Shown: positions 1 through 8,406 of the stretch, piece by piece
Numbering within the stretch: position 1 is the stretch's first letter
How the letters are laid out: each line of letters begins with the position of its first letter
From: Rhodobacteraceae bacterium UBA6197
GTDB taxonomy: Bacteria > Pseudomonadota > Alphaproteobacteria > Rhodobacterales > Rhodobacteraceae
Direction of reading: 5' to 3'
Assembly: GCA_002422085.1 (NCBI GenBank)
Contig: DISZ01000010.1
Span: forward strand, 124,001 to 188,000
DNA: 64,000 nt
Notes under the pieces: model-generated
What the model saw: the letters and a program-made list of their open reading frames with translations, nothing else
Told to the model about the DNA's origin: nothing
Database searches by the model: none
Position numbers and translations under genes: made by a program

Positions 1-963
1 ATCAGCCCGACCCCCATCATCTACGGCCTGATCTTCGTGGCCGTGCTTTTGTTGGTCGAGGGGATCTATCTGCTGGTTTTCGGCAAGTCGATCTCGCTCA
101 ACTCGAAGGTCAACCGGCGGCTGGAGCTGCTGGAAAAGGGCGGGCGCCGCGATCAGGTGCTGGAACAGCTTCGCAAAGAGGCAACCCAGCACATGAATTC
201 GCGCGGGATACCGCTTTATTCCTTGCTGGCCGAAAAGGCGCAAAAGGCCAATATTGCCTTTTCACCAAGGGCGCTTCTTGCGGTGATGGTCCTGGTTTCG
301 GTGGTTGCCTTTCTGGGTTTGTCGATCGGCACGCAGGCCGCAGCCGCGGTGCGGGCGGCGGTTGCGGTGTTCATGGGCGTTGGCGGGGTTTATTTCTGGG
401 TCGGCAGCAAGGCCAAAAAGCGCATGGCGCTGGTCGAAGAACAACTGCCCGACGCGATCGAGCTGATGGTGCGGTCGTTGCGCGTGGGCAACCCGTTTTC
501 CTCGGCCATCCAGATCGTCGCCAAAGAGGTGCCCGATCCGCTGGGCTCGGAATTCGGGATCATCGCCGACGAGGCCGCCTATGGTCGCAACGTCGCCGAC
601 AGCCTGCGTGACCTGTCGGACCGGCTGGACATGCAGGATTTGCGTTTTCTGGCGGTGGCGGTGTCGATCCAGCAGCAGTCGGGCGGCAACCTTGCCGAGA
701 TCCTCGACGGTCTGGCCAAGGTGATCCGGTCGCGGTTTCGGCTGTTTCGCCGCGTCAAGGCGATCACCGCCGAGGCCAAATGGTCGGGCGTCTTCCTGTC
801 GGGCTTTCCGTTAGCGGTGCTGGTCATCATTCAGGTCGTCTCGCCCGACTACTACGACGGTGTGAAAGATACGCCAGCCTTCATTCCCGCCGCGCTGATC
901 GTCTTTGCCCTTCTGGGGGCGAACATGATGTTCATGAAGGCCATGACCAACATCAAGGTCTGA
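1..963 (+). CDS. tadB: TadB, Flp pilus inner-membrane platform protein (5' end cut off)
   Basis: The frame is open from base 1, so the gene starts upstream of the window; 320 residues are visible. A hydrophobic segment lies at about visible residues 7-26, two more near 90-135, and two at the C-terminus (about 262-280 and 290-305). Between them is a type II secretion F (T2SSF) domain, recognised from the amphipathic stretch around 'MVRSLRVGNPFSSAIQ' and 'GGNLAEILDGLAKVIR'. In the Tad family TadB pairs with TadC to form the inner-membrane platform driven by the TadA ATPase during Flp pilus assembly. The gene is followed 10 bp later by tadC, then by tadD-like genes and the prepilin peptidase, the usual 3' end of an alphaproteobacterial tad operon. 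The family call is secure; only the N-terminal end is missing. Confidence 0.93.
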   Translation: MSPTPIIYGLIFVAVLLLVEGIYLLVFGKSISLNSKVNRRLELLEKGGRRDQVLEQLRKEATQHMNSRGIPLYSLLAEKAQKANIAFSPRALLAVMVLVSVVAFLGLSIGTQAAAAVRAAVAVFMGVGGVYFWVGSKAKKRMALVEEQLPDAIELMVRSLRVGNPFSSAIQIVAKEVPDPLGSEFGIIADEAAYGRNVADSLRDLSDRLDMQDLRFLAVAVSIQQQSGGNLAEILDGLAKVIRSRFRLFRRVKAITAEAKWSGVFLSGFPLAVLVIIQVVSPDYYDGVKDTPAFIPAALIVFALLGANMMFMKAMTNIKV

Positions 964-973
964 GGAAAAGACA

Positions 974-1972
974 ATGGAATTCTTCTCGTCGCTCAACCAG
1001 ACTTTGATAGATGCGCTTGGCCCGATGGGGCCGGTCATCGTGCTGGCAGGGGTTGGCATCACGCTGATCGTGGCCACGCTGCCGATGATGCTGAAACGGC
1101 GCCCTGACCCGCTGGACCGTCTGCGCGCCAGCGCCGGTCTTGCGCAGGTTGAACCGAGATCCCAGCGGGGCGAGTCCAAGAAAAAACTGCGCGTGGCAGC
1201 CGGGTCGGACAAGCTTGATAAATACGCAGGCTTTTTGGAGCCGCAAAACGAAGAAGAGATGACAGCCTCGCGCATGCATTTGACGCGGGCGGGCTACCGG
1301 GGCCGCAATGCGGTGCGCACCTTCCACGCCATCCAGTTCGCCCTGGGTCTGGCGATGCTGGTGCTGGGCGTGGCCTATACGGTCATTGCCTCGGCGACCG
1401 GTGAAATCTCGCCCATGCAGATGATCATGGCGGTTCTGCTGCCCGCTTGCGTGGGCTATTACCTGCCCAAATACTGGGTTGATAGCCGTGTCAAGAAACG
1501 CACCGCAGAAATCCAGAACGGTTTTCCCGACAGTCTCGACATGCTTTTGGTTTGCGTCGAGGCGGGGCAGTCGCTGGATCAAGGGATCATCCGCGTCTCG
1601 AAAGAGCTGCGCGGTGGCTACCCCGCGTTGGCCGAAGAATACGAGACGGTCAGCCACGAAATCAAGGCCGGCAAGGAGAAATCATCGGTGTTGCGCGCCT
1701 TTGGCGACCGCTCGGGGGTGCAGGACGTGGCCTCCTTCGTTACCGTGATGATCCAGTCGCAGCAATTCGGCACCTCAATCGCCGAGGCGCTGCGCGTCTA
1801 TGCCAGCGAAATGCGCGACAAACGTGTGATGCGCGCCGAAGAGGCCGCCAACAAGATCCCGACCAAGATGACGTTGGGCACGATGATGTTCACGGTGCCC
1901 CCTTTGCTGATCATCCTTGTCGGCCCCTCGGTTCACGATATGATCGAGACATTCAAATCCATCGGCCAATGA
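974..1972 (+). CDS. tadC: TadC, Flp pilus inner-membrane platform protein
   Basis: A 332-residue membrane protein with an N-terminal transmembrane segment (about residues 17-38), a hydrophobic hairpin (about 115-160) and a C-terminal segment (about 305-325). The T2SSF domain lies between about 170 and 300; 'FPDSLDMLLVCVEAGQSLDQ' is its typical opening and 'QFGTSIAEALRVYASEMRDK' its second helical repeat. It is the partner of TadB in the Tad platform. The start ATG is preceded by GAGGAAAAG and lies 10 bp after the tadB stop, so the two are one transcription unit. TadB and TadC are homologous; order and the shorter N-terminal region decide between them here. Confidence 0.94.
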   Translation: MEFFSSLNQTLIDALGPMGPVIVLAGVGITLIVATLPMMLKRRPDPLDRLRASAGLAQVEPRSQRGESKKKLRVAAGSDKLDKYAGFLEPQNEEEMTASRMHLTRAGYRGRNAVRTFHAIQFALGLAMLVLGVAYTVIASATGEISPMQMIMAVLLPACVGYYLPKYWVDSRVKKRTAEIQNGFPDSLDMLLVCVEAGQSLDQGIIRVSKELRGGYPALAEEYETVSHEIKAGKEKSSVLRAFGDRSGVQDVASFVTVMIQSQQFGTSIAEALRVYASEMRDKRVMRAEEAANKIPTKMTLGTMMFTVPPLLIILVGPSVHDMIETFKSIGQ

Positions 1973-1976
1973 CCTG

Positions 1977-2546
1977 ATGATACCTCTGCCTTTCGGCCGC
2001 CATCTGGCCACCCTCTTGGTGCTGACCCTACTGGCCGCCTGTTCCGCAGGCGGCCTGAAGGCTGAAAAGGGGTCGCCCTACGCGCCGGGCACGGCCCGTG
2101 GCGAAGCGGTCGACGGGCTGACCGTCGGTCACCGGCTGATGGCGGCGGGCGAATACGAGCTGGCGCTCAAGGCCTATTACCGCGGCGCCGCCGAACAGGG
2201 CGCGACGGTCGATGTGCTTTCGGCAATCGGCTCGGCCAATTTGCAACTGGGCCGTCTGGGACAGGCCGAACAGATGCTGCGCCGGGCGCTGGACAAGGAC
2301 CAGAGCTTTGTTCCCGCCTGGAACAACCTTGGCGTTGTGCTGATGGAAAAAGGTGACGTGGCCGAGGCCGCCCGGGTCTTTCAGACCGCCTACGCGCTTG
2401 ATAGTGGCCAATCGGACGACATTCGCGAAAATCTGCGCCTCGCGCTCGCAAAACAGCAAAAACCGGACTATGCTGTTCCCGAGGACAAGAATTTCTCGCT
2501 GGTGAGGCGCGGGAACGGGCAATATCTGCTGCTCACCAAGCTATAA
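1977..2546 (+). CDS. tadD: TadD-like TPR lipoprotein
   Basis: A 189-residue protein that begins with a lipoprotein signal peptide: positively charged start, hydrophobic core, and lipobox LAAC with the modified cysteine near residue 22. The rest contains at least two to three tetratricopeptide repeats, e.g. 'AWNNLGVVLMEKGDVAEAAR' and the preceding 'AIGSANLQLGRLGQAEQMLR'. TadD proteins are TPR outer-membrane-associated pilotin-like factors needed for assembly of the Tad secretin. It follows the tadC stop by only 4 bp and is probably translationally coupled. A second, larger TPR lipoprotein follows directly; which of the two is the functional TadD cannot be settled from sequence alone. Confidence 0.85.
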   Translation: MIPLPFGRHLATLLVLTLLAACSAGGLKAEKGSPYAPGTARGEAVDGLTVGHRLMAAGEYELALKAYYRGAAEQGATVDVLSAIGSANLQLGRLGQAEQMLRRALDKDQSFVPAWNNLGVVLMEKGDVAEAARVFQTAYALDSGQSDDIRENLRLALAKQQKPDYAVPEDKNFSLVRRGNGQYLLLTKL

Positions 2547-2600
2547 TACCCCAAGGCGACACGCCAAGGGTTCGAGGCAAACGAGCAAAGGACGCACAAC

Positions 2601-3461
2601 ATGCGCCACCCGGTTCTTTTCGCGCTCTGCATCAGCAGCGCGTCTGTTCTTAGCGCCTGCCAGAAATCCGCTGACGCGGAAGTGGCCCGCGCGCTGCAAA
2701 GCGTCAACGCGATTGACGAAACCAACCTGTCGGACGTGATGCTGACCGTTGGCGACCCCTCGGAGGCGGTGAACTATTTCAAACGCACTTCCGATGAAAA
2801 CCCCGACCGGATCGATCTGAAGCGCGGTCTGGCGAAATCGCTGGTGCGCGCCAAACGGCCTGCCGAAGGGGCCGTTGTCTGGGCCAGCATCGTGGCACTG
2901 CCCGAGGCAACCGACGATGACCGCGTCGAGCAGGCCGATGCCTTGATCCGCGCCAATGACTGGAAAGCCGCCGAAACGGTGCTGAACCACATTCCCCCTA
3001 CCCACGAAACCTACCAGCGCTATCGCCTCGAGGCGATGGTCGCCGACTCCAACAAGGACTGGAAGAAGGCCGACAGCTTTTATGAAATCGCCGCCAGTCT
3101 GACCACGACCCCGTCGGGCGTGCTGAACAACTGGGGCTATTCCAAGCTGACCCGTGGCGACTACCCCGGCGCCGAGAAGTTGTTCGCCGAGGCGCTGACC
3201 CAAAACAGCAAACTGTTCACCGCGAAAAACAATCTTGTTCTGGCGCGCGCCGCGCAGCGCAAATACGACCTGCCGGTCGTGGCGATGACCCAGACCGAAC
3301 GGGCGCAGCTTCTTTATACTGCGGCCCTGTCAGCGATCAAACAGGGTGACGTGAATATCGGTCGCGGCCTCTTGCAAGACGCGGTCGACACCCACCCGCA
3401 GCACTTTGACGAGGCCGCACGCGCGCTGGCGGCGCTGGATGCCAATGTAGCCAAGGGCTGA
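2601..3461 (+). CDS. second TPR lipoprotein of the tad operon
   Basis: A 286-residue protein with a lipoprotein signal peptide ending in the lipobox LSAC (cysteine near residue 20), then helical repeats of TPR type, including 'LNNWGYSKLTRGDYPGAEKL' in the middle and a final helix pair at about 235-280. In Rhodobacterales tad loci a tandem pair of TadD-like lipoproteins is common. The role is inferred: periplasmic scaffold or pilotin for the Flp pilus secretin. It lies 54 bp after the first TPR gene and 3 bp before the prepilin peptidase, in the same orientation, so co-transcription is likely. It has no catalytic motif. Confidence 0.82.
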   Translation: MRHPVLFALCISSASVLSACQKSADAEVARALQSVNAIDETNLSDVMLTVGDPSEAVNYFKRTSDENPDRIDLKRGLAKSLVRAKRPAEGAVVWASIVALPEATDDDRVEQADALIRANDWKAAETVLNHIPPTHETYQRYRLEAMVADSNKDWKKADSFYEIAASLTTTPSGVLNNWGYSKLTRGDYPGAEKLFAEALTQNSKLFTAKNNLVLARAAQRKYDLPVVAMTQTERAQLLYTAALSAIKQGDVNIGRGLLQDAVDTHPQHFDEAARALAALDANVAKG

Positions 3462-3464
3462 CCG

Positions 3465-3968
3465 ATGCTGGGCCTGACCCCGCCGCAGTCGGCGCTTGTG
3501 TTTCTGTTTCTCGTCACGCCGATCTGCGCCTGGGTGGTCTGGTCCGACCTCAAGACGATGAAAATTCCCAACCGCGCGGTCTTTGCGCTGGTGGGGGTGT
3601 TTCTTCTGGCCGGGCCTTTCGTGCTGCCGCTTGATGTCTGGGCCTGGCGCTGGCTGCATCTGCCGGTCATTCTCGCGCTGGGTTTCGTGCTGAATGCAAC
3701 GTTGCATTTCGGCGCGGGTGACGCCAAGTTTGCCGCCGCCGCCGCACCGTTCTTTGCGCGTGACTTCAGCCATATGAACCTGATGGTGCTGTTGCTGACC
3801 GCCTTTCTTCTGGGGGCCTTCACCACGCATCGGCTGATCCGCCGTCTGCCCGCCGCCCGCGCCTTGGCGCCCGACTGGGTGTCGTGGAAACGCGCGGATT
3901 TCCCGATGGGGCTGGCCCTTGTCGGCACGCTTTGGACCTATCTCGCGATCATCGCCAGCACCAGCTAG
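3465..3968 (+). CDS. tadV: Type IV prepilin peptidase of the tad system (TadV/CpaA)
   Basis: A 167-residue polytopic membrane protein of the A24 aspartyl protease family. The two catalytic aspartates of the family are visible: Asp28 in 'WVVWSDLKTMKIPN' and Asp86 in the GxGD motif 'HFGAGDAKFA'. It lacks the N-terminal methylase domain of PilD, and its length fits the short TadV/CpaA class that cleaves the leader of Flp pre-pilin at the cytoplasmic face of the inner membrane. The start is 3 bp after the upstream stop, so it is the terminal gene of the tad unit in this window. The downstream 528 bp carry no intact gene. Confidence 0.93.
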   Translation: MLGLTPPQSALVFLFLVTPICAWVVWSDLKTMKIPNRAVFALVGVFLLAGPFVLPLDVWAWRWLHLPVILALGFVLNATLHFGAGDAKFAAAAAPFFARDFSHMNLMVLLLTAFLLGAFTTHRLIRRLPAARALAPDWVSWKRADFPMGLALVGTLWTYLAIIASTS

Positions 3969-4023
3969 CGCAAGCGGCGGCTTGGGCCAAAGACCTGCAC
4001 TGGCGTAGCAAGGCCCCCTTGAC

Positions 4024-4275
4024 TAGATCAAGACGCGCCAGCAGTTCGGCCGCCCTCTTGGCGCGTTCCAGGCGCTCCGGCATCGACAGGTGGAAAAGGT
4101 CATCGCGCTGGAAGAGGCGCGCGGATGCCGGACGTCAGTCCGAAGCGGCGTGGAGCCTTGCACGCCGCGCGGCCGTTCGGATTGCGCAAGAGGCAATCCA
4201 GATGCATGGCGGCATCGACATGACTGAGGAGTGTCGGGTCGGCGCCCATGTCAAACGGATCTTGCGCGATGACGC
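4024..4275 (+). pseudogene. Acyl-CoA dehydrogenase C-terminal remnant, frameshifted
   Basis: Two adjacent pieces of an acyl-CoA dehydrogenase C-terminal domain lie in different frames. The first, in the frame of 4027, reads 'TRQQFGRPLGAFQALRHR' followed by 'ALEEARG', the family's R-Q-x-F-G-x-P-[IL] helix. The second, from about 4178 in another frame, reads 'RIAQEAIQMHGGIDMTEE' then 'VGAHVKRI', the family's Q-x-x-G-G-x-G-[MY] region with the usual Gly-Met changed to Asp-Met. The gap between the pieces is shorter than in intact enzymes, an in-frame TAG sits just before the first, and no N-terminal or FAD-binding part is present. This is a gene fragment, not an expressed enzyme. The rest of 3969-4496 shows nothing I can assign. 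Confidence 0.8.
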
Positions 4276-4496
4276 GACTGGCGGCCAGGCGAGACCGGAA
4301 AACGCCACGGCGATATGGCGGTTGCCCTCGGGAACGGGCCGGGCCGCGAAACGAGCTGCGGCAAGGTGTGGAATGCGGGACGAGGGGATGTAGCTTTGCA
4401 AGTGTCGCCGACATCGCGATCACCCAAGGCTCGCGCCGATCAACTGCGCCAGATTGCGCCGAAAACATCGCGCCATTGGCCTTTGCGGGTCACAGG

Positions 4497-5369
4497 TCAG
4501 GTCAGTTCCAGGAACCGCTTTTCCGCCAATGACAAGTGCCGTTCCTTGTGGCGCAGGACGTGAAAATGGCGGGGCGGCAGATCAAGGTTCACTCGGACGA
4601 GCCTGCCCGCATCGATAGACGGCGCGACGACCAGCGTTGACAGTATCGTGGCACCGGCTCCGGACTCGACCGCCACGCGCACCGCCTCGTTCGACGGCAG
4701 TTCCAGCCCGATATCAATATCCCCGATCGACAGGCCGTGGCGCGAAAGAACCGTTTCGCAAACTGCGCGGGTGCCTGATCCGGCTTCGCGCAACACCCAG
4801 GGGCTGGCTTTCAGGTCGGCCGGGACGGTCTGCGGGCGGTTTGCCCAATCATGGCCGGGGGCAACGACCAGCGCCAGATGGTCGCCGGGCAGGCTTTCGA
4901 TCGCCAGTGCGGGGTCAACGATCTCACCCTCGACAAAGCCCAGATCGACGGTGGCGGCATGGACCATCCGCGCCACCTCTGCGGTGTTGCCGGTGACAAG
5001 CTCCAGCGCAAAGCCGGGGTGGGCGGCGTGAAACCTGTGCATCAGCGGAGGCAGCCAGTAATTTGCCACGGTTTGGCTGGCGGCAAGGCGCAGCGTGCCG
5101 CGCTTGAGGCCCGCGAGGTCGCCCAGCAGACGTTCCGCCTGCTCGGCGCGGGCCAACACGGCGCGGGCTTCGTCCAGAAACAGCCGCCCGGCATCGGTCA
5201 GAACGATGCGCCGGCCGACCCGGTCGAACAAGCGGACGGCGTGGCGTTCTTCCAGGGCGGATATGGCGGCGCTGACGGCGCTTTGCGTCAGATGCAAGGA
5301 CGCCGCCGCCTGCGTGACATGCTCGCGTTCGGCGACGGCGATGAAAATGCGGAGTTGGTCAAGCGTCAT
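4497..5369 (-). CDS. LysR-family transcriptional regulator (YeiE-like)
   Basis: A 290-residue LysR regulator: winged HTH at residues 1-60 ('LDQLRIFIAVAEREHVTQAA', then 'LHLTQSAVSAAISALEE'), linker helix, and a C-terminal periplasmic-binding-protein-like effector domain. A longer open frame exists upstream, but the family start is the ATG at 5369, and this start overlaps the stop of the upstream yeiH gene by 4 bp (ATGA), implying translational coupling. In other bacteria YeiE-type LysR proteins sit next to yeiH and control it; here the regulator is the second gene of the same operon rather than being divergent. The likely target is the promoter upstream of 6418. Confidence 0.9.
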   Translation of the reverse strand: MTLDQLRIFIAVAEREHVTQAAASLHLTQSAVSAAISALEERHAVRLFDRVGRRIVLTDAGRLFLDEARAVLARAEQAERLLGDLAGLKRGTLRLAASQTVANYWLPPLMHRFHAAHPGFALELVTGNTAEVARMVHAATVDLGFVEGEIVDPALAIESLPGDHLALVVAPGHDWANRPQTVPADLKASPWVLREAGSGTRAVCETVLSRHGLSIGDIDIGLELPSNEAVRVAVESGAGATILSTLVVAPSIDAGRLVRVNLDLPPRHFHVLRHKERHLSLAEKRFLELT

Positions 5370-6418
5370 GCAAGCAAGAGAACCAGAGCGAGGCTGAAAA
5401 GGGAAATGAAAAGCCACGCCCCGGCCCCCAGCAACGCGGGGCGAATGCCTTCCGCGGCCAATCTGCGCACATCCGTTTCCAGACCCATCGCGGCCAAGGC
5501 GGTGGCCAGCAGGAACTGCGTCATGCCCGTCGTGAAGGGCTTTGTTCCTTCGGGCATCCAGCCGGTGCTGGCAAGGCCGACCATGGCGACGAAGCCCAGC
5601 ACGAACCACGGCACCGGGGGTGCGGCGCGCCCCGCCTCGCCACCCTGACGGCGCAAGCGGCGGGCGGCGACAGCCCCCAGCGTCAGCACCATCGGCGCCA
5701 GCATCATCACGCGGGTCAGCTTGGCAATCGTGCCAAATTCACCGGCCTCTTGCCCACGGGCGTAAGCCGCGGCAACGACCTGCGCGACCTCATGAATCGA
5801 CGCGCCGGTCCAAAGGCCAAACGCATGCGGCCCCATGTTCAGCATTCCGCCGACCAGCGGCATCAGCATCATCGACAGCGATCCGAAGATGGTGACGCAC
5901 GCAACCGCGTAGGCCACATCCTCGTCCCGAGCGCGGGTCACGGTGTTGGTGGCGATCACCGCCGAGGCGCCACAGATCGAACTGCCGGCCGCGATCAGCT
6001 GTGTCAGCCCGGGCTCGATGCGCAGCGCGCGGCCCAGCCACGTCGTAAAAGCGAATGTGGCCAGCAATGTCGTGACGATCAGCGCCACGCCGACGCCGCC
6101 CACCGCAATCACTTGCTGTGCGGTCAGTTGCAGGCCCAGCAGCACGATGCCGGCGCGCAGCACGCGCTTGAGGCTGAAGGAAACGCCGGGTTTGGCAGCA
6201 GCGGGTGTGCCGATCAGGTTGTGAAAGGCCATCCCGATCAGGATGGCGAGGATCAGCGGGCTGAGCACGCCGACACCAGGAAGAAGCCGCAGCCCGAACG
6301 CCAACGCCGCAATCAGAGCAGCCAGCGCGAGTCCGGGCAGGATGTGGCGCGGTGCCGAGTTGAACCATAACCGAGGATCCCTGCGGTCCGTCGCATACCG
6401 AGTTTCGGCTTGTGCCAT
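5366..6418 (-). CDS. YeiH family (UPF0324) putative sulfate/sulfite exporter
   Basis: A 350-residue integral membrane protein with about ten hydrophobic segments and the conserved family stretches 'GIVLLGLQLTAQQV' and 'LIAAGSSICGASAVIATNTV'. Members are described as putative sulfate or sulfonate-related exporters; the substrate has not been firmly shown for most. The ATG at 6418 is preferred over upstream codons because it is preceded by AAAGGCGAC at a good distance and matches the family length. The stop overlaps the start of the LysR regulator gene. A perfect 6-bp inverted repeat at 6497-6515, about 80 bp upstream of the start, is a plausible LysR operator. Confidence 0.88.
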   Translation of the reverse strand: MAQAETRYATDRRDPRLWFNSAPRHILPGLALAALIAALAFGLRLLPGVGVLSPLILAILIGMAFHNLIGTPAAAKPGVSFSLKRVLRAGIVLLGLQLTAQQVIAVGGVGVALIVTTLLATFAFTTWLGRALRIEPGLTQLIAAGSSICGASAVIATNTVTRARDEDVAYAVACVTIFGSLSMMLMPLVGGMLNMGPHAFGLWTGASIHEVAQVVAAAYARGQEAGEFGTIAKLTRVMMLAPMVLTLGAVAARRLRRQGGEAGRAAPPVPWFVLGFVAMVGLASTGWMPEGTKPFTTGMTQFLLATALAAMGLETDVRRLAAEGIRPALLGAGAWLFISLFSLALVLLLA

Positions 6419-6496
6419 TTTACGTCGCCTTTCATGTCTTGCAGTTGTGCAGATAGGCGATCCCGTTAAATCAATCCAACTGAATGTTTCGATGTG

Positions 6497-6515
6497 TTCA
6501 ATCGAAATTATTGAA
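6497..6515. promoter_or_regulatory. Candidate LysR operator upstream of yeiH
   Basis: TTCAAT at 6497-6502 and ATTGAA at 6510-6515 form a perfect inverted repeat with a 7-bp spacer, i.e. an interrupted dyad of LysR-box type containing T-N11-A (6498/6510). It lies in the A+T-rich leader upstream of the yeiH-LysR operon, 79 bp from the start codon. Binding by the downstream LysR protein is inferred. Confidence 0.45.
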
Positions 6516-6624
6516 CGCTTTATCCGGCAAGCCGTCCCGCCGAAGCTGTGCCCGTTTCCCGCCAGGAACAGCGGCTTGCAAGACATTCCTTTGTGCCAGC
6601 GCCTGCCTGCGCCACCGGCGCCCC

Positions 6625-8265
6625 CTACCGTTTGAGCGGCTTGAGCAAAACATAGGTCGCGGTGCGCCGCTCTTCGGTCAGGCTCCAGCCTGCCTCATCA
6701 AGCGCCTTCAAGACACCCGCGCGCATGCTTACCCCGGTCGGACACAAGGGCACCAGCACATGATCTGCCACCTCGATCCCCGGCACGCCGCCGTAATACC
6801 AGGGCGCGCCCCCCGCCAGCGGCTTCAGATCGCCAAATAGCCACAACGCCGAAAACAGGTCCGCCACCAGCACCGAACTGCCGCCATAGCCCGATGCTGT
6901 CAGATCCGCCGTCACCGTTTCAAACCACGCATTATAGCCTGAGCTGAGTTCGCAATCGGCCAGCGTTTCACCGTTCAACACGGCCGGATCGGCCCGATCC
7001 GCCCGCGCGGCATAGCTGGCATAGGCCGAGCCCGGCCCATCGCCCGCGCCCTGCACCGAGACCCGGTAAAGCCGCGCCTCCTGCACCAGCAGATCGCTGT
7101 GCTGCGGTCGCGCCGACAACAGCGCCACCGCTTTTTCCTCGGGCGCGAAATAGTGGCGAAACGGGCTGTAGGCCAAGTTCAGCACCGATCCCGCCCCAAG
7201 CGTCAGCGCCATCACCCCGGTCACTTGCAACGCGTTGCGCATCGGCCAACCCAAACCATTCTGGGACCCACCATCTGGTCGCAAGGCAAAGGCAAACAGC
7301 GCCAGAAGCATCAGCCATTGCGGATCGTTGCCAAAATTTTGCCAGGTCACATAGATGAAGCCCGGCGCCAGAAACAGCAGCACCATTCCCTCAACCATGC
7401 GCCCCGATTGTCGCAAGAAGATGATCGTGGCCAGCAACGCGAATGTGCCGGCAATGAATTCGGGCGCGCCCAAAACGGCGCTCAGAGGCTGGCCGGGGGC
7501 CGCGCGGATACTGGACCGCGACACCTCGAGCAGATCATTCATATAGGCCTGCCAGAACCCCAAACCCAGCGCCAGCGTCACTCCGGCAGCCACCAAGAGC
7601 CCCGCCAGCAGCGCCGCCAGCGTCATCCGCCCCTGCCGGCGCGCCAGAAGCGCGATCAGAATCGCGGGCACGAAAGCCACGAAATAGGTCACCTTGATCA
7701 GCACGGTGGCCGCCATCGCCAGCCCGATCAGCGCCCCATCGAGCCAAGGTCGCGGCCGCCCGATCGGCTTCAGAACCGCCAGCGGAATGGCAATATAGGC
7801 CAGCGCCCATGCCCAGCGGTTGTAATGCATCGAAATTGAAACGCTGCGCTCTTCCTGCCCGTGCACCAGCGCCAGACACAGCACCATCACATAGCCGCCG
7901 TAAAGCAACGCCCACTTGCCCGAAAAGCGCGACCCCGCCGCCCGCCATGCGGGTGCCAACAAGACCAACGCCACGGCCACCTGCGCGGCAAAGATCGCGT
8001 GCCCGAACCCCAGCCCCGCCTTGACGAACATCGCTATCGGCCAGATCGCCAGCACTCCGATCGGGGTCATGAAATCCAGATGCGGCCACTGCCCGGCCTC
8101 GGCCATCCGTAGCACCAGATCCGCCAGATGCAGGGTGTCGCCTTCATGTTTGCCGATGTAGAAGGCGCCTTTGAGAAAGCTGATCCCGCCCAGCAGCGCC
8201 ACCAGCCCCAGCATCACCGCCACCAAGAGCCACGGATTGACCGCGCTCCGATTTGCCTCACGCAT
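6625..8265 (-). CDS. Polytopic membrane protein, glycosyltransferase GT-C-like
   Basis: A 546-residue protein with roughly eleven or twelve hydrophobic segments in the first 420 residues and a hydrophilic C-terminal part of about 150 residues. A short loop after the first transmembrane segment carries charged residues ('KHEGDTLHLADLVLRMAE') and 'FMTPIGVLAIWPIAMF' follows, an arrangement seen in GT-C (ArnT/PMT-like) lipid-linked sugar transferases and related uncharacterised alphaproteobacterial proteins. I cannot identify a substrate. The ATG at 8265 is chosen because GGAGAGG precedes it; a GTG at 8301 would add 12 residues. It is a single gene, divergent from the AAA+ ATPase gene at 8407. 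Confidence 0.7.
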   Translation of the reverse strand: MREANRSAVNPWLLVAVMLGLVALLGGISFLKGAFYIGKHEGDTLHLADLVLRMAEAGQWPHLDFMTPIGVLAIWPIAMFVKAGLGFGHAIFAAQVAVALVLLAPAWRAAGSRFSGKWALLYGGYVMVLCLALVHGQEERSVSISMHYNRWAWALAYIAIPLAVLKPIGRPRPWLDGALIGLAMAATVLIKVTYFVAFVPAILIALLARRQGRMTLAALLAGLLVAAGVTLALGLGFWQAYMNDLLEVSRSSIRAAPGQPLSAVLGAPEFIAGTFALLATIIFLRQSGRMVEGMVLLFLAPGFIYVTWQNFGNDPQWLMLLALFAFALRPDGGSQNGLGWPMRNALQVTGVMALTLGAGSVLNLAYSPFRHYFAPEEKAVALLSARPQHSDLLVQEARLYRVSVQGAGDGPGSAYASYAARADRADPAVLNGETLADCELSSGYNAWFETVTADLTASGYGGSSVLVADLFSALWLFGDLKPLAGGAPWYYGGVPGIEVADHVLVPLCPTGVSMRAGVLKALDEAGWSLTEERRTATYVLLKPLKR

Positions 8266-8406
8266 CCCAGCCTCTCCGCTTCGTTTCCATTTTTTAGCCA
8301 CAATAGCTGCGCATGCTCTGCCTGTGAATCCCGTAGCGTCGAATTATGCGCATGCGATGACAAGATCGGGGCATTGGGTGGCAATAGTGGGCAAGGAACA
8401 GTGGCA

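Noticed and set aside
4100..4468. 122-codon open frame on the minus strand in the acyl-CoA dehydrogenase remnant region
   Set aside because: Composition is unlike neighbours and the opposite strand carries clear family motifs of the remnant.
8128..8406. 93-codon N-terminal extension of the AAA+ ATPase
   Set aside because: It overlaps the start of the divergent membrane-protein gene and is not typical of the family; ATG 8407 has a ribosome-binding site.
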